NCBI RefSeq assembly: GCF_000469665.2
Contig: NZ_AWTR02000075.1
Coordinates: 1-34,215 of the forward strand
DNA length: 34,215 nucleotides
Reading direction: 5' to 3'
Source: Holospora obtusa F1
GTDB lineage: Bacteria > Pseudomonadota > Alphaproteobacteria > Holosporales > Holosporaceae
Part shown: piece by piece, positions 1-9,009 of the stretch
Numbering within the stretch: position 1 is the stretch's first letter
Layout: each line of letters opens with the position of its first letter
Notes under the pieces: model-generated
Seen by the model: only the letters and a program-made list of their open reading frames with translations
What the model was told of the DNA's origin: nothing
Database searches by the model: none
Position numbers and translations under genes: made by a program

Positions 1-46
1 GACTTATCAAATAGTCGCTATAAATATCAAGAAGATCCAGTTTCAT
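1..46 (-). CDS. Transposase, N-terminal 15 codons only (partial)
   Basis: The minus-strand ATG at 46-44 begins MKLDLLDIYSDYLIS and runs off the window. The right-hand copy reads MKLDLLDMYSDYLIS and continues further. This type of start (a DYLI segment followed by a TGL motif) is what I associate with IS4/IS701-type DDE transposases. The family call is from memory of the pattern, since only 15 residues are visible here. Confidence 0.6.
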   Translation of the reverse strand, partial: MKLDLLDIYSDYLIS

Positions 47-122
47 TTTTTGTCCTTAAAAACTTATGGACGAAAAATATGATTATTTCAAGCAGAAATC
101 AACTATTGCTGCGTAACATCAG
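1..122 (-). mobile_element. Left-end fragment of an IS (IS4/IS701-like), cut by the window edge
   Basis: This stretch is the reverse complement, with few mismatches, of 34047-34169 at the other end of the window. It carries the IS terminus (reading inward CTGATGTTACGCAGCAATAG), about 75 bases of leader, and the first codons of the transposase on the minus strand. The two copies stop matching just beyond the CTGATG terminus, which fixes the outer edge near 122-123. Confidence 0.75.
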
Positions 123-256
123 TAAATTTACTATAATTATTACTGATACACTAAAACTTGGATGGACTCACTGTTGATGTAATTTTTGTCTATATTACAA
201 AACATTGAATTTAGTTCAAGATCAAATTATTACATTTCTCGAGTCTCAACGCATTT

Positions 257-284
257 TATACGTACCAGTATGCAGGAACGTATA
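257..284. promoter_or_regulatory. Inverted repeat upstream of lptF
   Basis: TATACGT and ACGTATA form a perfect 7-bp inverted repeat around a 14-base loop, about 50 bases before the lptF start. It could be an operator or a small hairpin. The rest of 123-330 is AT-rich and shows no other gene or clear promoter. Confidence 0.25.
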
Positions 285-330
285 AATTTGTTATTATGAC
301 AGGCATCGGATAGACGGGTGTGTTTTATTA

Positions 331-1413
331 TTGAAGCAATTTCAAAAATATATTTTTCGATCATTATTTAGGTACACTAGTTTTTTTTTTCTTGGACTGA
401 ATTCCCTTACTTGGTTTATTCAATTTTTTAAGATTAGCAAAGGTATCTCTGCTGGAGTGTCTTTACTAGAGATCTCACTAGTGTCTTTCGTAAGCTTAAT
501 TCCCGTGATGTATTATACTTTACCTATGGCGTTGATGTTGTCTTGTATCTATCGATACGCGCATTTTGTACAAGATAGAGAGCGAGATATTTTGTATAGT
601 GCAGGAATAGCGCCTTGGAGTTTGGCATGGCCTGGTGTAAAAATTTCTTTGTATTTCGTAGGCGTCTTGTATAGTATAAGTTTTTGGGGAGGACAAAAAA
701 TTTCACGCTATCTTCAAATCAAAGAGCAAAAATTAAAGCAAGTTTTGCCTCATCATTGGTTGACGCCTGGAATTTTTTTTTCTATTGGAAATACAACGCT
801 GTATATACACAACAAACGAGCTGATGGAACGTTAGAGGGAGTTTTTTTGCATGATCCCAAGCCCAAACGCACGTTAGTGTTTTCTGGAAAATACGGTAAT
901 ATTCAGCAAGATCTTCAAGATTTTATCTTTACTCTATACCACGGAACTTGTCATGTCGTTGCTCGCCAAGAGCGCAGAGCTCCGCATGTAATGTCGTTCA
1001 AAACATATACAGTCAGAGTGCCTCATCATAAAAAAATTTCTTTGCTTTCCGTAAAACCTCAAAGTGTTTCCTTTTTAAATCTTTGGAGACGGGTCCAAGA
1101 AAATTCTCCTGAATTGCCTTGGGTAAGAGAGCTTTATACACGCTGCCTAACACCTTTGTGGATGATTCCCGATGTTTTGTGGATTACTTGGGTTATTCTT
1201 ACTTTATGGAATGTTAATGTTAAAGGATATTATGGATACCTTATTTTATTTTCTGGATTAATTGGTTTGCAAGCTATACCTTTAAGGGCGGTATGTGTTT
1301 GGAATTTTTGGGAAGGATGTGCACAAATTTTTTGGTGTATTCCCGGTATTTTGTGGATTAAGTTAATTTTTGTAAATCGAAACGGTGAAAAATATGCTTT
1401 CAATAATTCTTAA
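331..1413 (+). CDS. lptF: LPS export ABC transporter permease LptF
   Basis: This is an inner-membrane permease of the YjgP/YjgQ family. With LptG and the ATPase LptB it extracts lipopolysaccharide from the inner membrane and passes it to LptC/LptA. The 360-residue length is typical of LptF. The N-terminus (KQFQKYIFRSLFRYTSFFFL) leads into the first membrane helix. A second helix lies around residues 45-70, a soluble jellyroll-like middle part around 130-240, and paired C-terminal helices after residue 275. The segment ERDILYSAGIAPW is the cytoplasmic coupling-helix region typical of the family. The start is TTG, with only a weak GACGGG ribosome-binding site about 13 bases upstream. I chose it because no ATG lies near and the family N-terminus begins here. 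It overlaps lptG, as expected for an operon. Confidence 0.9.
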   Translation: MKQFQKYIFRSLFRYTSFFFLGLNSLTWFIQFFKISKGISAGVSLLEISLVSFVSLIPVMYYTLPMALMLSCIYRYAHFVQDRERDILYSAGIAPWSLAWPGVKISLYFVGVLYSISFWGGQKISRYLQIKEQKLKQVLPHHWLTPGIFFSIGNTTLYIHNKRADGTLEGVFLHDPKPKRTLVFSGKYGNIQQDLQDFIFTLYHGTCHVVARQERRAPHVMSFKTYTVRVPHHKKISLLSVKPQSVSFLNLWRRVQENSPELPWVRELYTRCLTPLWMIPDVLWITWVILTLWNVNVKGYYGYLILFSGLIGLQAIPLRAVCVWNFWEGCAQIFWCIPGILWIKLIFVNRNGEKYAFNNS

Positions 1414-2431
1414 ATATAACACAAAAAATTTTTTAAAATCTTTTGTTTTCGTGCTTTTGTTTTTCTTATTTTTTTCTTTTGTGATTGAATTAATATTTAT
1501 AAAAAAAAATCTTATCGTTAAAACAACATTTGAGGATCAATACGAATATTTGTTTTTAAAAGTTTGTATACTTGTTAATAAGCTTTTTCCTTTCATTGTG
1601 TTTTGTTCCGGTGGTGTGTGGATATTTCGATTGAAAAAATTACGGACATGGTCTATTTTTCAGTGTTCTGGCGCATCTATTCTTCAAGTTTTAAAAGGTC
1701 CAGTTTTGGCAGTTATTCTAATGAGTATGTTTGAATTATTTTATTGGGGACCGTGGTGTCAAAATATGATGGAAAAAGTTTGGATAATACAAAAAAAAGA
1801 AAACTATTGGATGCAACCTAAAGCACGGTGGAAATTTTTTCAAACACCTGAGAAGGTAAGCTATATTTTTTATATGCCAGGAGAACATATAGAGCTATTT
1901 TCTTTCAATAAGGATTTTATTTTGAAAAATTATTTGTGTGCCGAAAAATTTTCTATTTCTTCAAATTCTTTGCATCTTCAGCATATATGGTCTATGCCTA
2001 TTGATCAATATCCAAAATTTTTAAAAACCTTAATCGTCAAATTTCCTTTATTTTTACCTGGTCATACACCGAAAAAACATCCTTTCTTGATGTCTTTTTT
2101 AGAACTTAGTGCATTATCTAGGAATACATTTTTGTCTCAGACTATTTTATTAAGGCGCCAATATTTTTTATCTAATACTGTGTGGTTTTGTTTACTACTT
2201 CCTTTTTCTTCTGCAATATTATCTGGTTATCATCGTTCTGTTTATCGTTACATACCTAAGATTTTTTTTGGATCTATGATATGTTTTGTGCTATTTTTAG
2301 CAAAAGAATGGAGCTGCATCATAAGTTATTCTATGACAGGGCATGCTTTAAGCTATCTTATTACGTGGCTTGTTCCTTTATTAACCGCATTTTTAACGTT
2401 AGTTTTGTGGATAACTCACTCAGAGTTATAG
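1385..2431 (+). CDS. lptG: LPS export ABC transporter permease LptG
   Basis: This is the partner permease of LptF. Its 348 residues have a membrane helix at about residues 15-35, another cluster around 50-75 and 95-115, a soluble middle domain, and three C-terminal helices from about 260 onward. The segment LRTWSIFQCSGASILQVLKG is the LptF/LptG coupling-helix signature (usually rGE...ai.aaG). The frame starts at GTG (1385) and has an ATG three codons later (1394). Either way it overlaps the end of lptF by about 20-29 bases, so the two are translationally coupled. The two paralogues adjacent in the order F-G is the common bacterial arrangement. Codon use is strongly AT-rich, with many Phe, Leu and Lys residues. 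Confidence 0.9.
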   Translation: MKNMLSIILKYNTKNFLKSFVFVLLFFLFFSFVIELIFIKKNLIVKTTFEDQYEYLFLKVCILVNKLFPFIVFCSGGVWIFRLKKLRTWSIFQCSGASILQVLKGPVLAVILMSMFELFYWGPWCQNMMEKVWIIQKKENYWMQPKARWKFFQTPEKVSYIFYMPGEHIELFSFNKDFILKNYLCAEKFSISSNSLHLQHIWSMPIDQYPKFLKTLIVKFPLFLPGHTPKKHPFLMSFLELSALSRNTFLSQTILLRRQYFLSNTVWFCLLLPFSSAILSGYHRSVYRYIPKIFFGSMICFVLFLAKEWSCIISYSMTGHALSYLITWLVPLLTAFLTLVLWITHSEL

Positions 2432-2439
2432 TGAACAAA

Positions 2440-2462
2440 ATAGACTCTTTGCATAAGTCTAT
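2440..2462 (+). terminator. Short stem-loop after lptG
   Basis: ATAGACT and AGTCTAT pair perfectly around a 9-base loop, starting 8 bases after the lptG stop. No T-run follows, so it is at best a weak terminator or an RNA-stabilising hairpin. The sequence also resembles the ends of some IS elements. Confidence 0.3.
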
Positions 2463-2769
2463 GGCTAACCCGTTCTAAAATGGCACAATTGTTTCTAAAT
2501 AAGACATTAATCAAAAATGAGAGCTCATGAGGTGCCCAATAAAATTTAGAAATAAAATAATGAAGTGGTATGAAGTATTAAGAAATAGAACAAAAATACA
2601 AAGTCTAAATAAGAGCTTTGAGTAGATGGAGAAAGGGAATAATGCCTAAAGTACTTAAAAATATTTCTGGGATGCCATTTATAAATTTTTAATCACTGAA
2701 AAAGTATCAAAGTAAAGAAAGAAAATATAAAGAAACAATTTTTAGAAAGAGTTTATTTCATCGAGAGCA
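2463..2769. other. Gene-free stretch, probably decayed mobile DNA
   Basis: There is no intact frame. A short readable segment on the plus strand (2561 on, KWYEVLRNRTKI) breaks off at once. I see no RNA gene or promoter. It leads directly into an IS630 remnant. Confidence 0.4.
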
Positions 2770-3071
2770 CAATGGCGTATGGGATTTGAAAGAATGCGGC
2801 AATAGCTTCGTAAAATTTATCAAACTGGTTAATTTTGTTCTTAACTCATCTTTTCATATTAGCCCAAAATTTTTTTATTGGATTCAAATCGGGTAAGTAT
2901 GGCGATAAAAAGATGACTTGACAACCTACAGATTCGATCAACTCTTTTGGTCTTTGTGAGCTATGAGATGCAGCATTATCCAATTTGTCCAGGTTCTAAT
3001 TCCTTAATCAATACCTCTTTTACCTAAGCTTCAAATAATTTTGTATGACAAGAACCATTAAATACCCTAAA
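2770..3071 (-). mobile_element. IS630-family remnant (type A), 3' part
   Basis: The reverse strand matches the C-terminal half of the transposase also found at 22512-23371 and 30901-31647. It includes a degraded copy of the YSPDLNPIE block that carries the catalytic Glu of IS630 elements. The match stops exactly where the IS481 end TGTTTAGTTCC begins at 3072, so the IS481 copy inserted into or cut off this element. Confidence 0.75.
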
Positions 3072-3890
3072 TGTTTAGTTCCACATTCTTATGGTACAAC
3101 CTATAAGGAACTAAAGGAGGCTAATTTATGGGAAGTATACTGCATAACAATGCCAAGACGACGCTTCGAGTCCGAAAAGAAATATAAAACTCTGTAGAGG
3201 TCACCGCTAAAAATAGCAAAGCGTCTGGCCCTTCAGTTTTGAAGTGGAAGAAAGCCTGTTGTGTTGAATATAAATTTTCTGGCCCTGCACAGCCAAAGCA
3301 TTTATATCTGCAACAGAAGCAAGAAATTGTGTGTGAATTCAGGCGCGTTTCTAAGCTTCCGCTTAATGATGTTTATAGTGCTTTGAAAAAAAAGATTCCC
3401 AATCTCATGAGCTTTAATCTGCATCAATGCCTTAAAAGAAATGGTCTAAATGCCTTAGCCAAAGAAGAGTCGGCTCTTGAAAAAAAATTTATCCCTTTGG
3501 ATTTGTTCATATTGACAGTACAGAAGGTCCGCACAGATCAGAAAAATGCGACCTTTTTATGGCCATTGATCGGGCCACAAAGTACGTTTATGTCGAGATG
3601 CATTCAAAGATGTCGGTTAACGAGTCCGGTGCATTTTGAAAAATCTGATCGCCCATTATTCTTTTAAAATAACGAAAATTCTCACAGATAATGGGGCGCA
3701 ATTTACCTATAAACTGCTTGCGCAACACCTGAAGCCAAAAAACAAAACGCACCCCTTTGATGTGATGTACAAGGAGCATAACATTGAACACAGGCTCACC
3801 AAATTCAAGCATTCTTGGACCAACGGTCAGGTCGAAATCATCAACAGGATCCTCAAAGACTACACAATAAAGGCTTATTTTTACAAAGAT
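3072..3890 (+). mobile_element. IS481-family element, copy 1, 3' truncated, pseudogene transposase
   Basis: The element begins with the terminus TGTTTAGTTCCACATTC shared with the outer ends of the copies at 14350-15345 and 25216-26197. The transposase would start at ATG 3128 (MGSILHNNAKTTLRVRKEI, then a stop). It is broken into frames at 3239-3667 and 3636-3893. Recognisable IS481 parts are the N-terminal helix-turn-helix (EIVCEFRRVSKLPL), the TDNGAQFT block with a catalytic Asp, and the HSWTNGQVE block with the catalytic Glu. The last approximately 115 bases are missing. At 3890/3891 it switches directly into IS1-type sequence. Confidence 0.85.
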
Positions 3891-4420
3891 TAGCTAAGGC
3901 ATTATTCTCCTTCTATTATATACAGATGGCTGGTGGCAGAAATGGAAAAATACAAGAATCTGAGCTTTCAGGTAACATTCAAGCGGTGAAATTTGATGAA
4001 ACGTGGTGTTTTTTCCAAAAAAAGTCAAAAACTCTGGATTATCAAAACCGTTGATCGTAGCACACGGAGAACTGTTGCTGGGTTACAGGGAATCGTGATG
4101 CCGAAACGTTCAAACGATTTTACAAAAAAGTCAAACATCTGAAAAATTGCACATTTTATACTGATAACGGTGATACTTTCTCTAAAGTTCTACCAAAAAA
4201 TTGCCATAGTATTGGAAAATCAGGAACTGTATGCATAAAGAAAGATCATAGTAATACAAGACATCACCTAGGACGAATGACGAGATGTACTAAAGTAGTT
4301 TCCAAGAAGGGAATCCCCTATGGTATACGGATCAATCAAGCTTTGATGTGCGCTTACGACACCAGAAATCTTTAATCACTATCAAAAAACACAGCTATCT
4401 ATCTCTAGGTAAAACCTCTC
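3891..4420 (+). mobile_element. IS1-family element, 3' part, pseudogene transposase
   Basis: Reading across frameshifts gives FDETWCFF, FYTDNGDTF and HHLGRMTRCTKVVSKK, the hallmark blocks of the IS1 InsB transposase. The 3' terminus CCTCTC at 4415-4420 matches the terminus of the fuller copy at 32494-33249. The 5' third (zinc-finger part) is missing. The sequence begins at TAGCTAAGGC, the same internal IS1 position where the 24988-25215 fragment ends. Confidence 0.8.
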
Positions 4421-4586
4421 TTATAATGATTAAAAACTCTAGTCTGATATCATGATTATTTTTTAAATTTAATCTTTTATCCAGAAAATAATTTAAAATT
4501 TCTAAAATAATAGGAGCATAGAAACGTTTCTAAAATTTAAGTATTTTTCTAGAATAAAAAGCGTCTAGTAAGACAAAATTTAGCAG

Positions 4587-4615
4587 TTTACTTTTATTGT
4601 AAAATCGTATAGGAT
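4587..4615 (+). promoter_or_regulatory. Candidate promoter for ssb
   Basis: TTTACT, a 17-base spacer and TAGGAT match 4 of 6 bases in each sigma-70 box. The last base is 28 before the ssb start codon. It is a moderate match in AT-rich DNA. Confidence 0.4.
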
Positions 4616-4643
4616 TTAAAAATATAAGAAAAAGAGGAAAAAT

Positions 4644-5072
4644 GTGAGTCTTAATAAGATTATCCTAATAGGTAATTTAGGTCAAGATCCTGAAATTAGA
4701 TTGATGCCAGATGGAAGTAAAGTTGCTAATTTTTCTATTGCTACATCAGAGCGATGGAAGGATAAAAATGGAGAAATAAAAAGTATTACCGAATGGCATC
4801 GTGTTGTCGTGTTTAACCCTAAGTTAGCCTCGATTATTGAGCGTTACTTTAAAAAAGGAAAGAAAATTTTTGTTGAAGGGGGGATTCGTACCAGAAAATG
4901 GATAGATAAAGAAGGGAAAGAGCAAAAAATTGTTGAAGTCGTTGTTCGGTATCAAGGAACAGTAAAAATGTTGGATGGGAAAGGCGATGAGGAGCGTGAA
5001 TTTGGGAATACGTTAAGCTCAGTAGAAGAGCATGATTTTCACTCTATAGAAGAAGATGAAGTTCCTTTTTAA
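4644..5072 (+). CDS. ssb: Single-stranded DNA-binding protein SSB
   Basis: SSB coats single-stranded DNA during replication, repair and recombination and recruits partners through its acidic tail. The 142 residues begin with the OB-fold signature (LNKIILIGNLGQDPEIR), followed by FSIATSERW and TEWHRVVVFN, all standard for bacterial SSB. The C-terminus is EEDEVPF, matching the conserved acidic DDDIPF-type tip that binds proteins such as RecG and PriA. The linker between OB fold and tail is very short (about 25 residues), so the protein is shorter than the usual 160-180. GTG at 4644 is the start: the ATG two bases earlier would read directly into TGA, and AGAGGAA is well placed upstream. It stands alone among mobile debris. 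Confidence 0.95.
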   Translation: MSLNKIILIGNLGQDPEIRLMPDGSKVANFSIATSERWKDKNGEIKSITEWHRVVVFNPKLASIIERYFKKGKKIFVEGGIRTRKWIDKEGKEQKIVEVVVRYQGTVKMLDGKGDEEREFGNTLSSVEEHDFHSIEEDEVPF

Positions 5073-5374
5073 TAATTTAGTTAAAATATCTTAAGACACA
5101 CTTTTTGGATAGGGAATTATTTTCTGATTTTGGGGGATTGCTGTAGTTTTGTTTTTAGAATCTGAGTGAGTAAAGATAATGTTTGGGTAAGACAATGATC
5201 AAATGCATTTTTAGAGTTTTATGACAAAATGTCTTACCTGACTAAGTTAATTAAGAAAAAATGATTCGATGGGGTGTTAAATGGACCTTCTACGCAAGTC
5301 TCCGTTTACTCTTCAAGAAAACTTTTTTCCTCCGCGGTCTTTCAAAGCTACTGTTCATGTGTAAAAGCCACAGT
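5073..5374. other. Gene-free stretch after ssb
   Basis: No coding frame is supported. The one structure seen is a loose inverted repeat (GTAAGACA near 5187 and TGTCTTAC near 5230) with a loop too long for a terminator. Confidence 0.35.
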
Positions 5375-5545
5375 TCATGTGTACGATTTCTGAAACAAGT
5401 GTGTGTTGCGGTAGTAATCATTCATTAACCTGATGCGTAAGTGCTCCCACATCGAATTTACGCTGTTCTGGTGTACTTTGCGCATGGGAAACCGTTTTTG
5501 AGATTCACGATTCCAGAGATAGTATAAAATTTGATGAAGTAGCAT
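5375..5545 (-). CDS. Short unknown frame, probably a gene fragment (56 aa)
   Basis: The minus-strand frame starts at ATG 5545 (MLLHQILYYLWNRESQ) and runs in frame for 56 codons. It can be extended upstream without a stop for about 12 more codons (DIQGYVPIDIKT). The amino-acid make-up (Trp, Arg, Tyr, Glu mixed, not just Lys/Phe/Asn) looks more like real protein than chance translation of AT-rich DNA. I do not recognise the family. It lacks a visible ribosome-binding site and is most likely the remnant of a larger gene. Confidence 0.3.
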   Translation of the reverse strand: MLLHQILYYLWNRESQKRFPMRKVHQNSVNSMWEHLRIRLMNDYYRNTHLFQKSYT

Positions 5546-5632
5546 TGTTTTGATATCGATGGGGACATACCCTTGAATATCTTAATATGGCTACACATGC
5601 GTTCCACAACGCCCCGAAAACGAGATAGTGCT

Positions 5633-5658
5633 GCAGTGTATAATAGCAGTGTATAATA
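5633..5658. repeat. 13-bp tandem duplication
   Basis: GCAGTGTATAATA occurs twice in direct succession (5633-5645 and 5646-5658), identical in both copies. It is a recent slippage-type duplication. Confidence 0.8.
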
Positions 5659-5670
5659 ACTTTAAGTTAA

Positions 5671-5753
5671 AGTTTAAAAACAAGGCAACGCACGACACTC
5701 AGTTAATCGAAAGTTTTAAAAACAAGGCAACGCACGACACTCAGTTAATCGAA
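5671..5753. repeat. 41/42-bp tandem duplication
   Basis: Two adjacent units, 5671-5711 and 5712-5753, are identical apart from one extra T in a T-run. Each contains the core AAGGCAACGCACGACACTCA. The second unit overlaps the outer end of the MITE at 5744-5835, so the duplication appears to have copied the flank and terminus of that element. Confidence 0.85.
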
Positions 5754-5835
5754 AGTAGAGATTCTCGAATAGATGATCTTAGAATTTTATTTTAGAGATC
5801 TCACGTATTTTTCGCGAACTTCAACTTAAATTTAC
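5744..5835 (-). mobile_element. MITE, IS630-type termini, copy 3 (inverted, diverged)
   Basis: Its reverse complement begins GTAAATTTAAGTTGAA and carries an internal core close to that of the element at 7029-7139 (AAATTCTAAGATC). The right edge is followed by TA. The left edge is diverged. It has no coding capacity. Its right terminus also resembles the 3' end of the IS630-type relic at 13427-14349. Confidence 0.5.
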
Positions 5836-5969
5836 TACATTTTTTCTGTCCAGAGGATTGTTTGTGGTGGATTTATAAGGAAACTCTGCATTCGAATAAA
5901 GCTTATCGATCCATCCTGATAGCCTGAATCTATAAAAAACTGGTTTTTTTTGTTCCGCCTTTAAAAGAC

Positions 5970-6810
5970 CTTAGATAGTGTGGTCACGAGATAGGAAGTA
6001 TGATATAAGTGATGCAGTTGTTTCATGAATGCATAGGTATTATATGTCAAAAGCCCATCGTCACCACGATATTTCAGACCGCGTATAGAGTTGTGTTAGA
6101 GCCTCATTGACCAGGACGAGAAGGGGGTTGGGGCGGGAGAGCTAAAAGATAATCGCCAATGTATTAATGCCATTTTTTGGATCTTAAGGACAGGAGCGCT
6201 ATGGCCAGATTATGGAAGCTGGAGCAATACGCACCGTCGTTTTATCAGATGGAGAGACAAAGGTATCTGGGAGAAGTTGCTCGAAGAATGAGTTGATGTT
6301 CCGGATTATGAATGGCTGATGATTGATGCAAGTCACATCAAAGCGCATCCTCATGCAGCCGGTGCGAAAGGTGGAAATCAAGAGATGAGCCGCTCAAAAG
6401 GGGGCTTAATACAAAGGTACATCTGGCCGTGAATGCGCATGGTATGCTGCAGTCAGAATCATTATTACAGACGGTACCACGGCTGATTGCACGCAAGCTT
6501 GGCAATTGATAAGCGGCATCGCAGCCGAGTATTTACTCGCAGACAAATATGATAGCGATGCGAGTGTTGCTCAGGCCCAAAGCCAAGGCATGACCGTAGT
6601 CATACCTCCAAGAAAAAACCGAAAAGTTCACAAAGGCTATGATAAAGATTTATACAAGTTGCGGCATCTTGTTAAAAATGCATTTCTCCATCTCAAGCGC
6701 TGGCGCGGTATTGCAAGCCGTTATGCGAAAAATGTCAGATCATTCTTGGCAGCAGTACAAATTCGATGTATCGCTTTATGGGCTAATATCTCGTGACTAC
6801 ACTATCTAGG
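5970..6810 (+). mobile_element. IS5-family element with frameshifted transposase
   Basis: The ends are inverted repeats: left CTTAGATAGTGTGGTCACGA, and right (reverse complement) CCTAGATAGTGTAGTCACGA. The plus strand encodes, across at least two frameshifts, WSNTHRRFIRWRDKGIWEKL, then LMIDASHIKAHPHAAGAKGG (first catalytic Asp and KAH motif), then a last frame at 6506-6796 with LADKYDSDA, VIPPRKNRKV and NAFLHLKRWRGIASRYAK (Glu-region signature of IS5). The total length of about 840 bp is normal for this IS group. It is GC-richer than its surroundings, which suggests a recent arrival, but the transposase is dead. Confidence 0.85.
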
Positions 6811-7028
6811 TGTCTTGCGCGATCCGAGATGAGTTTTTTAAATGTTCGCGGTGCGCCCTTGATGTGTTACTCGTATTTTCAGTTTTTAGTGTTGAGTGTG
6901 TGGTGTTTTTTCACTTAAATCATAGGAGATCGCGCCTTTAAGGGCATTTTATGAAGCGTTTTGCGACATAGATCATCACGCTTTTTCCCCTTCTTCGACC
7001 GTTTTTTCCTTTGAAAAATCACCATATA

Positions 7029-7139
7029 GTCAATTAAGCGAAAAACAAGTGTGATTTCTAGAAAAAAATTCTAAGATCGTTACCTTCTATCTCTGAGCAT
7101 CGTGCTTTACCTTTATTCAAAAACCTCAGCTTAATTTAC
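7029..7139 (+). mobile_element. MITE, IS630-type termini, copy 1 (111 bp)
   Basis: It has terminal inverted repeats: left GTCAATTAAGC, right (reverse complement) GTAAATTAAGC. TA precedes the left end. The interior TTTCTAGAAAAAAATTCTAA recurs with few changes at 9010-9143 and inverted at 5744-5835. It has no open frame. TA target, short length and termini resembling the relic at 13427-14349 fit a non-autonomous derivative of an IS630/Tc1-type element. Confidence 0.65.
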
Positions 7140-7973
7140 CATCTTCCATATTCCAAAAAGACGCGATCATGTCCTAGGTTTTGTGAACAAACTTAGCCAA
7201 GACCAAAATAAAGATCACTGACAAAAAATAGAGCAGCACGAAACGCGAGAGCAATCATTTTGAGGAAAGAAAAGGTTGTCCGAAATCATTCTATTTTTTC
7301 AAAAAAACAGGCGATGTTTAGGGCATAGAAACGTGTTATAGGAAAAGATCTTGCCTGAACAAAGCATGTTATTATGATGATGAGATATAGTATGACGTTT
7401 TTTTTCTGCCTTGTCATAGGACGGATAAAAAAAATCCAAGAGCATCGTACCCACATAGATTTTTTTGATGAGTTTTTTCGTATCGCGGCTAAAAGTTTCT
7501 TGATCTGGGCTATTTCTTCCATACTAAAAGAAAAGAAGAGGAACCATCTAATTCCTCATTTTTTAATTATAAAATCACTGAAACAAAATAAATAGTTGTA
7601 ATGAAAAGGTGCAGAGTATCTTTATCATGGACGTGTATTTGTCTTTATTTCACTTAAGTAACACACAAAGAGCGTATTTAACTTTTCAGTAATCAACTTT
7701 TTTATCATAAAGAAGCTTTCACTTTCTCCTAAATTATTTTAATATCTTATTTACAGAACCAGTACGAAAATAAATTTTAATTATAATTTTAAAATATTTT
7801 ATTTAAATAAAAAAACATAAACGTAGGGAAGGAAATACAAAACTTTAATATTCCCATCCATTAAATCAACTTAAATTTTTTTTATCATAGTGAAGACGCA
7901 GTAACATACTTTTAATACTTGCGTTACTTATTAAAAAAAATTAGTAATATTTACTTCGAAAATCACAGTTTAG
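7140..7973. other. Gene-poor AT-rich stretch with one doubtful small frame
   Basis: A minus-strand frame at 7286-7522 (78 codons, MEEIAQIKKLLAAIRKNSSK, with one hydrophobic segment ILYLIIIITCFV) overlaps a plus-strand frame of similar length at 7374-7595. Neither has a convincing ribosome-binding site or a known motif, so I do not call either. 7600-7973 is low-complexity AT-rich DNA with no visible feature. Confidence 0.3.
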
Positions 7974-8495
7974 CTAATGAACTTTTCCTCCAGATCCTTC
8001 AAAGCTTTCTGCCTCTGAACCTGAGGTGCATGTTTCAGCTGCCGGAGAAGTATTGTTACGGGCATTCAATCGACAAATAACATCTTCGGATGGATAACTA
8101 TATGCTGCTCCGTGTCCCTTACGTGATCTTCCTGCAGATTTTCTTTTTTTTCGAGATTTTTTACCTACTTTTTTCTTTCCTTTTTTCTTTCCTTCCCCTT
8201 CTGCAGCGGCTCCAGCTGGCTTCTGCGCATTAAGATCTGCTGTTCCTGCCTCGGCATTGCCATTCTGATCAGGCGATTGCGCAGCAGCTTTGTCTTCCAA
8301 AGCAGGTGCGGTTGCTTCTGGGGATGCCGCTACAGAAGGATCCGATGTCGCAGCAACTGGTTGTTGAGCAGGTGCCGGAGCAATTTCTTGCGGTGCAGAC
8401 GGATTAGCTTGCTCTTCAGCAGACCAACCTTGAGAAGGAACTATAATACCTAAACTTAGTGCGAAAAATAGGATATTTAAAGAACTTCCTTTCAT
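7974..8495 (-). CDS. Exported Ala/Pro-rich protein with a strongly basic segment, function unknown
   Basis: The predicted protein is 173 residues. A signal peptide spans about residues 1-26 (MKGSSLNILFFALSLGII, cleavage likely after WSA). Residues 27-100 are low-complexity Ala/Pro/Gln/Glu. Residues 103-126 contain about 16 Lys/Arg residues in two clusters (KKKGKKKVGKKSRKKRK and GRSRKG). The C-terminal 45 residues contain two Cys (141 and 156) and a Ser/Gly/Glu-rich end. I chose ATG 8495, because GGAG lies about 11 bases upstream and a signal peptide follows. The longer frame to 8588 has a poor start. Its DNA is much GC-richer than its flanks. The basic block resembles histone-H1-like tails and nuclear-localisation signals, but this is resemblance only. 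No neighbour shares an operon with it. Confidence 0.7.
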   Translation of the reverse strand: MKGSSLNILFFALSLGIIVPSQGWSAEEQANPSAPQEIAPAPAQQPVAATSDPSVAASPEATAPALEDKAAAQSPDQNGNAEAGTADLNAQKPAGAAAEGEGKKKGKKKVGKKSRKKRKSAGRSRKGHGAAYSYPSEDVICRLNARNNTSPAAETCTSGSEAESFEGSGGKVH

Positions 8496-9009
8496 AAATT
8501 TAACACTCCATTGGTTACACGTGATACCTAACATTATCATTACGCAAAACTTTAAAAAAAACGACAATATCAAGTGCTTAAACTCCACATTCGTATGTAT
8601 AACACAAAAATTACAGATGCGAAAGGGGTGTGTAAGAGGCTATTTCAATGAAAAAATACATAATTTTTTCAAGCAGACCCGAATTTTTATATTGTTTGTA
8701 GTTGAAAAAATAGTAATACCACAAAAACAGGGAATTCAGAATATTTTGGAAGATCAGATTACGTTATAATTTAATTTTTTTGAAAAATCAGTAAAATTAA
8801 GATTAAATAATATTTTGATTTTTGATTGTATTTAAAAACAAGCACAAAATCTAGATAAAGAATAATAAAAAAATTTTTGAATTTTTAATAAAAGAGATCT
8901 AAACGTAATAAAATACATGTAAGACCGCTCAGAAAGAAGAAAGGAAAAAATTTACGCAATAAGTCCTGTGAATAGGAGATATCAAAATTTTTATCTCACA
9001 AAATCTATA
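8496..9009. other. Gene-free AT-rich stretch
   Basis: It holds the untranslated leader of the leftward gene ending at 7974 and then AT-rich DNA. A plus-strand frame at 8521-8769 is antisense to that leader, lacks a ribosome-binding site and has no protein-like composition. No terminator or RNA gene is seen. Confidence 0.4.

Noticed and set aside
5671-5753. Possible CRISPR-like repeats
   Set aside because: Only two directly adjacent units without spacers. No cas genes and no leader are present. It is a simple tandem duplication.
6199-6381. Minus-strand 60-codon frame
   Set aside because: It is antisense to the IS5 transposase segment that carries clear catalytic motifs on the plus strand.
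7374-7595. 73-codon plus-strand frame MMMRYSMTFFFC
   Set aside because: It overlaps an equally long minus-strand frame. Neither has a ribosome-binding site, motif or convincing composition, so neither is called.
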